NCBI RefSeq assembly: GCF_000815105.2 | Contig: NZ_CP010310.2 | Coordinates: 1,736,001-1,800,000 of the forward strand | Reading direction: 5' to 3' | Source of the DNA: Pandoraea pulmonicola | GTDB lineage: Bacteria > Pseudomonadota > Gammaproteobacteria > Burkholderiales > Burkholderiaceae | DNA: 64,000 nt | Shown: positions 57,364 through 64,000 of the stretch, piece after piece | How the letters are laid out: every line of letters begins with the position of its first letter | Position numbering within the stretch: the first letter of the stretch is position 1 | The notes under the pieces: generated by a model | What the model saw: the letters and a program-made list of their open reading frames with translations, nothing else | Told to the model about the DNA's origin: nothing | The model's database searches: none | Made by a program: the position numbers and the translations under genes

Positions 57364-57819
57364 TTACTGGGCGGCGTCCTTGACCTTCTTCAGCGGGCGA
57401 ACCTTCACGCGCACCGAAGCCGGCTTTGCCGGGAACCAACGCTCCTGGCCCGTGAACGGGTCCTTGCCGAAACGCTTCGCCTTGGCGGCGATTTGTTGCG
57501 ACGTGACCTTGAACAGACCATGCAGCGTGAATTCGCCGGCACCCTTCTTGTGCAGCGAACCGAGGATCGTGTTCTCAAGCGCGGCCAGCACTGCCTTCAC
57601 TTCCTTCACGGCGACAGCCGATTGGTCTGCGAGGTGCGCTGCGAGCTGGGTCTTGTTGAGCGTGTCCTTGATCGGCGAGAGCTTGCCGTTGGCGGCTGCC
57701 TTCGGAGCTGCCTTGGCTGCCTTCGGGGCTGCCTTTTTCGCTACCGGAGCCTTCTTGGCTGCCGGAGCCTTTTTCGCCACAGGGGCCTTCTTTGCTGCTG
57801 CTTTCTTTGCCGTTGCCAT
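57364..57819 (-). CDS. HU-family DNA-binding protein with lysine/alanine-rich N-terminal tail
   Basis: 151 residues. Residues 1 to about 55 are a histone-H1-like tail of AKKAPVAKKAP repeats. Residues about 60-151 are the HU/IHF fold: LNKTQLAAHLADQSAVAVKEVKAVLAALE, then GAGEFTLHGLFKV and the DNA-arm/tail KRFGKDPFTGQERWFPAKPAS. Such tailed HU proteins are typical of Burkholderiales. It should bend and compact DNA, with the tail adding non-specific binding. ATG 57819 is used; the frame is open upstream but not HU-like. Confidence 0.9.
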   Translation of the reverse strand: MATAKKAAAKKAPVAKKAPAAKKAPVAKKAAPKAAKAAPKAAANGKLSPIKDTLNKTQLAAHLADQSAVAVKEVKAVLAALENTILGSLHKKGAGEFTLHGLFKVTSQQIAAKAKRFGKDPFTGQERWFPAKPASVRVKVRPLKKVKDAAQ

Positions 57820-58166
57820 ATCGATCCAATCGATGAGAATAAGAAAGTGCCGTCGGAGAACGGCCACCCGAATGATACGTCTTGCTGCGCCGACGATTCT
57901 ACCTAAGAAATCGCTTTGTGCGAGCAGTGTGCGACGAATGTTGCGCGCTTGCCGCACAAGGCTGAGCGGCGATTCGGCTGCATTTCCACTCGTTTCGTTC
58001 GCGACGCGATGCGCGGGCTTTGTAGCGAAACGCAGCCGACGAGAATTCGACGCCCGCCTTTTCGCGAACGCCGAGGCCGGCTTTCATGCCATTTTTCAGG
58101 GGGATTTTGACGTGCGCGCCGATCCGGAATGCGAGCCAGCACTCTTGTCAAATGCCCCGAAAACCC
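57820..58166. promoter_or_regulatory. Intergenic region upstream of the HU gene
   Basis: 347 bp with no supported gene. It holds the HU promoter on the minus strand; ATCGATTGGATCGAT directly before the ATG is a short inverted repeat (ATCGAT/ATCGAT). The rest has no clear signal. Confidence 0.3.
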
Positions 58167-59237
58167 TTAGAAACGCTGCATTTCGCAGGTCTCGCAGCGG
58201 CCGTCGCCGTTGCACCAGGCGTCGGTGAGGGTCGTGCCGTCCGCGCCGAAAGTGATGTCGTGCTTCGCACCGTAGCTGCCCGCCAGTTGCAGGCGATCGC
58301 CGGCGAGCGAGCCCTGCACCGTGGTGTGAATGTTCGGTTCGACGTCGTCGACGCTGCCGGTGACTTGCGAGCCATTGAGAGCCAGCGCCATCAGCCTCGT
58401 CATCGGCGAGCTGAAAATTCCCCACCACGGCGGGGCGCTCTTGCACAGACCGCGCCAGCGACCCGATGGGTTCACCACGCGCAACGGCGCGGCGGCGGCC
58501 GTGCCCGCCGCCGCATCCGGTGCGCCCGGTGCAATGGGCGGTGTGACGATCGTGGCGACGGCCGGGGCAGGCGCATCGATCGCGGCGACGTCGCGCGCGA
58601 GCTCCGGCGTGCCCGTGTTTGGTGTGTTCACCGCATTGAGCCCGGCAGTGTCGCCGATGCTGCTCGGCGGCGCCGTGCTCGCGAGCGCCGCGTTCTGCGC
58701 CGTAGCGGCGGGCGGGGCGTAGGTGCTCACGTTTCCGGCGGGCGCGGTGGACGGTGCGACGGCGGCAACGGGTGCCATGGGCGCGGCGCTGAATGTGCCC
58801 GGCGCGCCATCGACGCGCGCCATGTCGGGCGGCAGTCCGTCGTTCGCGACCGGCGCCGACGCGGCGGCGCACACGTGGCACGACATATGAGAGAGGCTGT
58901 TGCGGGTGAGCGGACGTGCGCCATACAGACGCTGAGTGCTCATCGCCCCGTCGCGCAGGATCGTGACGTAGGGCGTGTCGTCGAGTTGGTAATCGATCCT
59001 CGCGCACGACGGCGCGTCGGTTTGCAGCGTGACGTCGGCCGAGAACGCGCCGTTGAGCGCGCGCGTCGGGAGCACCGTCACGGAGGCCGAACAATCGGCC
59101 ACGATCTGTGCGCAGTTGCAGGCGGCAACCGGCGTGCGCGCCGGACTGCCCGATTGCGCCTGTGCATGACCGGCAAGGCCGAACATGCCCGCGACGAGCC
59201 ATCCCGTCGCGAACTTCCAAGTCTTGAAACCCCGCAT
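58167..59237 (-). CDS. Secreted cysteine-containing protein of unknown function
   Basis: 356 residues. A signal peptide (core WLVAGMFGLAGHAQA) leads to a domain with paired cysteines (ACNCAQIVADC; CARIDYQLDD; HMSCHVCAAA). Residues about 135-235 are an Ala/Pro/Thr low-complexity stretch. A C-terminal domain follows (GRWRGLCKSAPPWWGIFSSPMTRLMALALNGSQVTGSVDDVEPN) and ends with WCNGDGRCETCEMQRF. It contains two CxxC pairs (CHVC, CETC). The last half resembles small lipocalin-like or YdgH-type periplasmic domains in feel, but I cannot name a family. ATG 59237 is used. Confidence 0.6.
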   Translation of the reverse strand: MRGFKTWKFATGWLVAGMFGLAGHAQAQSGSPARTPVAACNCAQIVADCSASVTVLPTRALNGAFSADVTLQTDAPSCARIDYQLDDTPYVTILRDGAMSTQRLYGARPLTRNSLSHMSCHVCAAASAPVANDGLPPDMARVDGAPGTFSAAPMAPVAAVAPSTAPAGNVSTYAPPAATAQNAALASTAPPSSIGDTAGLNAVNTPNTGTPELARDVAAIDAPAPAVATIVTPPIAPGAPDAAAGTAAAAPLRVVNPSGRWRGLCKSAPPWWGIFSSPMTRLMALALNGSQVTGSVDDVEPNIHTTVQGSLAGDRLQLAGSYGAKHDITFGADGTTLTDAWCNGDGRCETCEMQRF

Positions 59238-59398
59238 GATGTATCCCCGAATGTGGCGGCTTATCCCAAGCTGCGGATAGTCGATCAAAAGACGTCCGCT
59301 GACAAGAGCCGAAAGCCGGGAACAGCGAGGGAAAAGCGAGACACGACGTCGTTTTGGATGCCATCGGGGCGTCATGCATCCGTGAGATTTCGCCGAAT

Positions 59399-60052
59399 TC
59401 AGCCCGGTTTGCCGAACGTATAGCGCCCGAAGATGAACAGCACGTTGCCGTTGCCCTTGCCGCCGGGCACGTAGGCGGTCGCGATGGAGGCGCGCCCCAC
59501 GCCGATTTCCGCGAGCGGCAGTGCGCCGGGGAAGGGCACGCCGCCGAGCGTGTCCGAGCGCGACATCAGGAAGACCGTGTAGCCGAGACCGAAACGGACC
59601 GGTCCCGCGTTCGCGACATTCCAGATCCTTCCGTAGCCGGCCATCGGCGACCAGTCGTTGTGCGAGTCCTTGAACGCCATCGCGTACAGCATGCGCGAGC
59701 CGTTCTTGCCGTCGGAGAGCACGCGTCCGTAGCCGAGACCCCACGGGTTTTCGTTGTACTGGGAGATCTTCTCGCGGGTGTAGGCGAAGCGAAGGTGGTG
59801 CGTGTGCAGCGGCACGTAGAGATCGCTGGCGCCTTGCGTGGCTACTTCGCGCACTTCGTCCACGATGGCGCCGGTCCACGTCGAGATGCCGCTCGGTGCA
59901 TCGTCGGCCTGTGCCGCGAACGGTGTCAGGAGAGACAGCGCAGCACACCATGCGAGACGACGGGGGCGTTGCGGCGTATGGGGGCGGGGGGCAGGCGGTG
60001 CGAGATGAACCGATTGCGCGAGCCGCCCGTTGTTTTGGGGGGTCGTAGACAT
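59399..60052 (-). CDS. pagP: Lipid A palmitoyltransferase
   Basis: 217 residues of the PagP outer-membrane barrel. The catalytic triad is H86, D129 and S130 (in AMAFKDSHNDW), with the same 43-residue spacing as in E. coli PagP. GYGRIWN, GYTVFLMSRSD and PFPGALPLAEIGVGRASIATAYVPG are conserved strands. It transfers palmitate from phospholipid to lipid A. A long N-terminal extension of about 33 residues precedes the signal-peptide core, so the true start may be further in. Confidence 0.87.
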   Translation of the reverse strand: MSTTPQNNGRLAQSVHLAPPAPRPHTPQRPRRLAWCAALSLLTPFAAQADDAPSGISTWTGAIVDEVREVATQGASDLYVPLHTHHLRFAYTREKISQYNENPWGLGYGRVLSDGKNGSRMLYAMAFKDSHNDWSPMAGYGRIWNVANAGPVRFGLGYTVFLMSRSDTLGGVPFPGALPLAEIGVGRASIATAYVPGGKGNGNVLFIFGRYTFGKPG

Positions 60053-60319
60053 AGCGGGCGTGAACCGTCGATCAGGTTGTGGGAGCCGTCGAGCGATGCG
60101 TCGACGTCGAATCGGTAGATGGGGAGACGCTGAATCAGCGGATGGGGGGACGCTGAGCTACCTTGATTCGCGGGGTATATAGACCGCGGGACACACACAA
60201 AAGTTCTCGCTCGCGCGATGGCCGGGACCCTCGCTCACGGTTCGGGCAACGGCTGACCGCGGTTGCTGCGCGGCGAGAAAAACCTTTCGCATCAACGGGA
60301 TACCTCGGATATCGACGCG

Positions 60320-60354
60320 TTATTCACCGGGTTGTGAACATTTTCTGTGGATAA
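60320..60354. repeat. 35-bp DnaA-box element, copy 1
   Basis: Begins TTATTCACC, has GTTGTGAACA at offset 11 and ends TGTGGATAA, the exact complement of the DnaA box TTATCCACA. Copies 2 and 3 have the same length and offsets. Confidence 0.65.
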
Positions 60355-60503
60355 CCGCGCTAGGGGGCGGCGTCGCTATTCGCGTCACTCGCAGGCAGTC
60401 CCTCATGGCGCGCGCCGCACGCCAACGGCGCGGCAGTGGCGCAGTAAATGCGCGCGCGACTTTTTCCCCGTCCGATCAACGACTTGAGCGAGCTATCCGG
60501 GAG

Positions 60504-60538
60504 TTGTCCACTGGCTTGCAAACAGATTCTGTGGATAA
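60504..60538. repeat. 35-bp DnaA-box element, copy 2
   Basis: Begins TTGTCCACT, has CTTGCAAACA at offset 11 and ends TGTGGATAA. It starts 184 bp after copy 1. Confidence 0.65.
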
Positions 60539-60649
60539 CGATGCATCCCGTAAACCCGCGTCATGCCTGGTTTTGCGGCCGATGGCACAACTTTCGCGCG
60601 CGGCAAATCTTCCTTGTCGAATCATCGACTTGCGACGCTTTTCCGCAAG

Positions 60650-60684
60650 TTATCAACCGCCTTGTGAACAAAAAATGTGGATAA
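60650..60684. repeat. 35-bp DnaA-box element, copy 3
   Basis: Begins TTATCAACC, has CTTGTGAACA at offset 11 and ends TGTGGATAA. It starts 146 bp after copy 2 and directly precedes the AT-rich stretch. Confidence 0.65.
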
Positions 60685-60800
60685 ACCGCCAATGCATTTA
60701 ATCTCAAAATATGAGATAAATACTTACATATTGACATTTAAGTTCGTGCGCAATTACGATGCGCCTCATACCGGTGGACGGACACGTTCAGGAGACAACC

Positions 60801-61745
60801 GTGACGGAACGACGCAAGCAGAAAGTGGCGATCATTGGCTCGGGCAACATCGGCACCGACCTGATGATCAAGGTGATGCGCAATAGCGAGCATCTGGAAA
60901 TGGGCGCGATGGTCGGTATCGACCCGGCGTCGGACGGTCTCGCGCGGGCCGAGCGTCTCGGCGTGCCGACGACGGCAGGTGGCATCGATGGGCTGCTGGC
61001 GATGCCGGGTTTCGACGACATTCGCATCGCGTTCGACGCGACCTCGGCCAAGGCGCACGCGCACCACAGCGAACTGCTGCAGGCGCGTGGCGTGCAGGTG
61101 ATCGACCTGACGCCGGCGGCCATCGGCCCGTACGTGATTCCGTCGATCAACCTCGACGCGCATCTCGACGCGAAGAACATCAACATGGTGACGTGCGGCG
61201 GCCAGGCCACGATCCCCATCGTGGCGGCCATCTCGCAAGTGGCGAAGGTGCATTACGCCGAGATCGTGGCGTCGATCTCCAGCAAGTCGGCCGGCCCGGG
61301 CACGCGTGCGAACATCGACGAATTCACCGAAACGACGTCCAAGGCCATCGAAGTGCTCGGTGGCGCGTCGCGCGGCAAGGCGATCATCGTGCTCAATCCG
61401 GCCGAGCCGCCGCTCATCATGCGCGACACGGTATTCGCGCTGTCGGAGCCGGGCGATCAGGCCGCCATCGAAGCGAGCATTCAGGCGATGGTCGACAAGG
61501 TGCACGCGTACGTGCCGGGCTATCGTCTGAAGCAGAAAGTGCAGTTCGAACTGTTCGATGCCTCGCGCCCGCTCAACGTGCCGGGACTGGGCAAGCTCAC
61601 TGGTCTGAAGACCTCGGTATTCCTCGAAGTGGAAGGCGCCGCGCACTATCTGCCGGCCTACGCAGGCAACCTCGACATCATGACCAGCGCCGCGCTGGCC
61701 TGTGCCGATCGTATCGCCGCCACTCGCCTGGCCATTGCCGCCTGA
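60801..61745 (+). CDS. mhpF: Acetaldehyde dehydrogenase (acylating)
   Basis: 314 residues. It oxidises acetaldehyde with CoA and NAD to acetyl-CoA at the end of meta-cleavage pathways. [19 protein letters not shown] binds NAD and C132 in MVTCGGQAT is the thioester cysteine. The GTG start at 60801 has AGGAG seven bases upstream; an earlier ATG (60759) lacks a site. It is paired with the aldolase gene 31 bp downstream, its usual channelling partner. Confidence 0.93.
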   Translation: MTERRKQKVAIIGSGNIGTDLMIKVMRNSEHLEMGAMVGIDPASDGLARAERLGVPTTAGGIDGLLAMPGFDDIRIAFDATSAKAHAHHSELLQARGVQVIDLTPAAIGPYVIPSINLDAHLDAKNINMVTCGGQATIPIVAAISQVAKVHYAEIVASISSKSAGPGTRANIDEFTETTSKAIEVLGGASRGKAIIVLNPAEPPLIMRDTVFALSEPGDQAAIEASIQAMVDKVHAYVPGYRLKQKVQFELFDASRPLNVPGLGKLTGLKTSVFLEVEGAAHYLPAYAGNLDIMTSAALACADRIAATRLAIAA

Positions 61746-61776
61746 GCGCCGCGCGCGCTCCCGGAGACACATCACC

Positions 61777-62796
61777 ATGACGCAGAAAAAGCTCTACATT
61801 TCCGACGTGACGCTGCGCGACGGCAGCCACGCGATTCGCCACCAATACAGCATTGCCAACGTGAAGGCGATCGCCGCGGCGCTCGATGCGGCGCGCGTCG
61901 ATTCGATCGAAGTCGCGCACGGCGACGGCCTGTCCGGCTCGAGCTTCAACTACGGGTTCGGCGCCCACACCGATCTCGAATGGATCGCGGCCGTGGCCGA
62001 GACCGTCACGCACGCCAAGGTGGCCACGCTGCTGCTGCCGGGCGTGGGCACCGTGCATGACCTGCGCGAAGCCTACGATGCAGGCGCTCGCGTGGTGCGC
62101 ATCGCCACGCACTGCACGGAAGCCGACGTTTCGCGTCAGCACATTGCGTACGCGCGCGAGTTGGGCATGGACACTGTCGGCTTCCTGATGATGAGCCACA
62201 TGACCACGCCGCGGCATCTGGCCGAGCAGGCCAGGCTGATGGAGTCGTACGGCGCGACGTGCATCTACGTGGTCGATTCGGGCGGTGCACTGGGCATGAA
62301 CGACGTGCGCGATCGCTTCCGCGCGTTCAAGGACGTGCTCAAGCCCGAGACGCTCACCGGCATGCATGCGCACCACAACCTGAGCCTCGGCGTGGCGAAC
62401 TCGATCGTCGCGGTGGAAGAGGGCTGCGATCGCATCGATGCGAGCCTGGCCGGCATGGGCGCCGGCGCCGGCAACGCGCCGCTGGAAGTGTTCATCGCGG
62501 CCGCGTCGCGTCTTGGCTGGAACCACGGCTGCGATCTGTACACGCTGATGGATGCGGCCGACGACATCGTGCGTCCGCTGCAGGATCGTGCCGTGCGCGT
62601 CGACCGCGAGACGCTGGCGCTGGGCTACGCGGGGGTCTATTCGAGCTTCCTGCGTCACGCCGAGGCGGCCGCGGCGCGCTACGATCTGAAGACCGTCGAC
62701 ATCCTGGTCGAGCTCGGCCAGCGTCGTATGGTCGGCGGGCAGGAAGACATGATCGTCGACGTCGCGCTCGACTTGCTCAAGCGTCGCGCCGCGTGA
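61777..62796 (+). CDS. mhpE: 4-hydroxy-2-oxovalerate aldolase
   Basis: 339 residues, HMGL-like TIM barrel. It splits 4-hydroxy-2-oxovalerate to pyruvate and acetaldehyde, handed to MhpF through an internal tunnel. [16 protein letters not shown] carries the R-D metal/catalytic motif, and [15 protein letters not shown] the metal-binding histidines. ATG 61777 follows GGAGA. No ring-cleavage or hydratase gene is in the window, so the upstream pathway must lie elsewhere. Confidence 0.94.
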   Translation: MTQKKLYISDVTLRDGSHAIRHQYSIANVKAIAAALDAARVDSIEVAHGDGLSGSSFNYGFGAHTDLEWIAAVAETVTHAKVATLLLPGVGTVHDLREAYDAGARVVRIATHCTEADVSRQHIAYARELGMDTVGFLMMSHMTTPRHLAEQARLMESYGATCIYVVDSGGALGMNDVRDRFRAFKDVLKPETLTGMHAHHNLSLGVANSIVAVEEGCDRIDASLAGMGAGAGNAPLEVFIAAASRLGWNHGCDLYTLMDAADDIVRPLQDRAVRVDRETLALGYAGVYSSFLRHAEAAAARYDLKTVDILVELGQRRMVGGQEDMIVDVALDLLKRRAA

Positions 62797-62907
62797 GGAC
62801 GTAAGGCGGCCGCGCGATCCGACGCAAGGCGCACACGCGTTGGCGGTGGATTGCCAACGCGTTATCGGGTATCACCCTGGCAGTCGTATCACCCAAGCAG
62901 TACCGGT

Positions 62908-62939
62908 GCCGGCCCGCTTCACGCGGTGCCGGCTTTTTT
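62908..62939 (+). terminator. Intrinsic terminator after mhpE
   Basis: GCCGGC (62908-62913) pairs with GCCGGC (62928-62933), extended inward by CGC/GCG across a small bulge, followed by six T residues. Confidence 0.8.
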
Positions 62940-62956
62940 GCGTCCGTGCGCCGAGT

Positions 62957-63748
62957 TCAGCGCGCGACGCCGGACCAGCCGAGTTGCCGACTGATCTGTG
63001 CGGCCGTGTCCCTCACGCGCGGCACGAGCTCCTGCATGCGTTCGCGGCTCATGTACTTGGTCGTACTCGACACGCTGATGGCGGCCACGATGCGCTGGCT
63101 CGCGTCGTACACGGGGGCTGCCACGCAGCGGATTTGCGGCGTGTCGTCTTCGAGGTCGAAGGCGTAGCCCAGACGCGCGTAATCGTGCATGCGCGCGAGC
63201 CACGTTGCCGTGTCGATGGGATGCGAGGGCACTTTCGTCTGGAAGTGTTCGAGTTGCGTGCGCCACGCCGCTTCGTCCTGATCGAGCAACAGCGCCTTGC
63301 CGACACCGGTCACGCAGATCGGCTTGCGCCCGCCGATGCGCGAGCTGATTTCCACGGCACGCTGGCCAGGCAGTTTGTCGAGATACATCACTTCCCAACC
63401 GTCGGCGACGGCCAGATGCACCGTGTCCTGCGTTTCGCTCGCCAGCGTTTCCAGCGCGGGGCGCGCCACGCGCGGCAGGTCGATCTGCCGGTATGCGAGA
63501 AAGCCGAGCTCGATGAGCTTGTTGCCGAGCCGGTAGCCGCGTCGCGGCTCGAAGCGCAGATAGCCGGCGTGGACGAGCGCCGACGCGATCCGGTGCGTGG
63601 TCGACGGCGTGATGCCGGTATGCGCCGAGAGCGCCGGCACGGTGTCGATGCCGGCGGCCACGGCTTCCACGATGTCGAGGCCGCGAAAGAGGGTCTGGCT
63701 CGCGAGCGTGCGTGGGCGCTCGGTCTTCTGCGCTTTCGGTTTTGCCAT
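62957..63748 (-). CDS. IclR-family regulator
   Basis: 263 residues. N-terminal winged helix (RPRTLASQTLFRGLDIVEAV; LSAHTGITPSTTHRIASALVHAGYLRF) and C-terminal effector domain (GYRLGNKLIELGFLA; MYLDKLPGQRAVEISSRIGGRKPICVTGVGKALL). ATG 63748 has GAGGGGG upstream; a start at 63829 is less likely. It converges on mhpFE and is a possible regulator of them. No gene is supported in 63749-64000. Confidence 0.88.
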   Translation of the reverse strand: MAKPKAQKTERPRTLASQTLFRGLDIVEAVAAGIDTVPALSAHTGITPSTTHRIASALVHAGYLRFEPRRGYRLGNKLIELGFLAYRQIDLPRVARPALETLASETQDTVHLAVADGWEVMYLDKLPGQRAVEISSRIGGRKPICVTGVGKALLLDQDEAAWRTQLEHFQTKVPSHPIDTATWLARMHDYARLGYAFDLEDDTPQIRCVAAPVYDASQRIVAAISVSSTTKYMSRERMQELVPRVRDTAAQISRQLGWSGVAR

Positions 63749-64000
63749 CACGCCCCCTCGAGCGCCGGCAGGCGTTCGTGGACGTAGCCCGTGAGTGGGA
63801 CGCGCGGAAATCCCGGGGTTGTCGTGCAAAGGGTCGTGGACGCGTGAGAGGGTGTATGGGTAGGCATGTCGGTTCAGCGAAGTGGGCGCTCGCCGGAGCG
63901 CCCGAGACGGCCGCGGACGTCAGTGTGGCGAAAGTCTACCGCGACGCATTGTCACTTGGCGAGAGCTCAAGCCCCAGGACGCTGTACAAGTTGCGTAAGT

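Larger units (their letters stand above)
60053..60800. other. Long non-coding region upstream of mhpF with DnaA-box repeats
   Basis: 748 bp without a supported gene. It holds three 35-bp elements (listed separately) and, just after the third, an AT-rich stretch (about 60695-60745, TTTAATCTCAAAATATGAGATAAATAC...) that contains a short inverted repeat ATCTCA/TGAGAT. It must also hold the mhpF promoter. Confidence 0.6.

Noticed and set aside
1..64000. CRISPR arrays, rRNA or tRNA genes, riboswitches, intact prophage or integrase
   Set aside because: I looked on both strands and found no regular direct-repeat array, no tRNA cloverleaf or rRNA segment, no recognisable riboswitch core and no integrase gene. 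A covariance-model search could still reveal a small RNA that I missed.

Overview
The window reads as chromosomal DNA of a Burkholderiaceae bacterium. GC is high, genes are dense, and the mix of a hopanoid locus, cytochrome bo3 oxidase, many LysR regulators, PagP and a lysine/alanine-tailed HU fits Pandoraea best. The genus is an inference from gene content; no rRNA or tRNA gene is present to confirm it.

Layout. 1-1.5 kb (minus): an operon-like row of four micropeptide genes (24, 34, 24 and 24 codons), each with its own near-identical Shine-Dalgarno leader, followed by a hairpin, a LuxR-type response regulator and the start of a membrane sensor kinase that runs off the left edge. 1.8-5.2 kb: a divergent autotransporter with a zinc-protease HExxH motif. 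5.4-7.1 kb: a YdeI-like protein, a VOC protein and a decayed IS3 scrap. 7.3-13.9 kb: methylaspartate ammonia-lyase joined to a complete dipeptide-type ABC importer, then a LysR gene overlapping it tail to tail. 14.9-20.4 kb: a small unknown protein, an MBL-fold hydrolase, a methyltransferase, a LysR gene, argC, and a GNAT-Rnk fusion. 20.5-25.5 kb: cyoABCD with a LysR gene. 25.6-27.9 kb: a nitronate monooxygenase-like enzyme and a DMT exporter.

28-42.5 kb is a hopanoid locus: hpnC facing hpnDE-shc-hpnG, then hpnH-hpnA-hpnB behind ispH, then hpnM facing hpnN. 42.6-51.9 kb (minus) is a phosphonate operon that ends in dxs. It holds PEP mutase, phosphonopyruvate decarboxylase, 2-AEP transaminase, a separate nucleotidyltransferase, a flippase-like membrane protein, and a fusion of a CDP-alcohol phosphatidyltransferase with a 2-oxoglutarate/Fe(II) oxygenase. 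Together these predict a 2-aminoethylphosphonate lipid, perhaps hydroxylated. With ispH and dxs, 28-52 kb looks like one membrane-remodelling supercluster (isoprenoid supply, hopanoid synthesis and transport, phosphonolipid head group).

52-64 kb: an SDR, small unknown genes, a PadR/ferric-reductase pair resembling YqjI/YqjH, the wreck of an amino-acid ABC importer, HU, a Cys-rich secreted protein, PagP, a non-coding stretch with three exactly 35-bp elements each ending in a perfect DnaA box, then mhpF-mhpE and an IclR regulator.

Strongest candidates for undescribed biology: (1) the micropeptide array with its two-component system, (2) the phosphonolipid operon with its transferase-oxygenase fusion, (3) the 35-bp DnaA-box elements.
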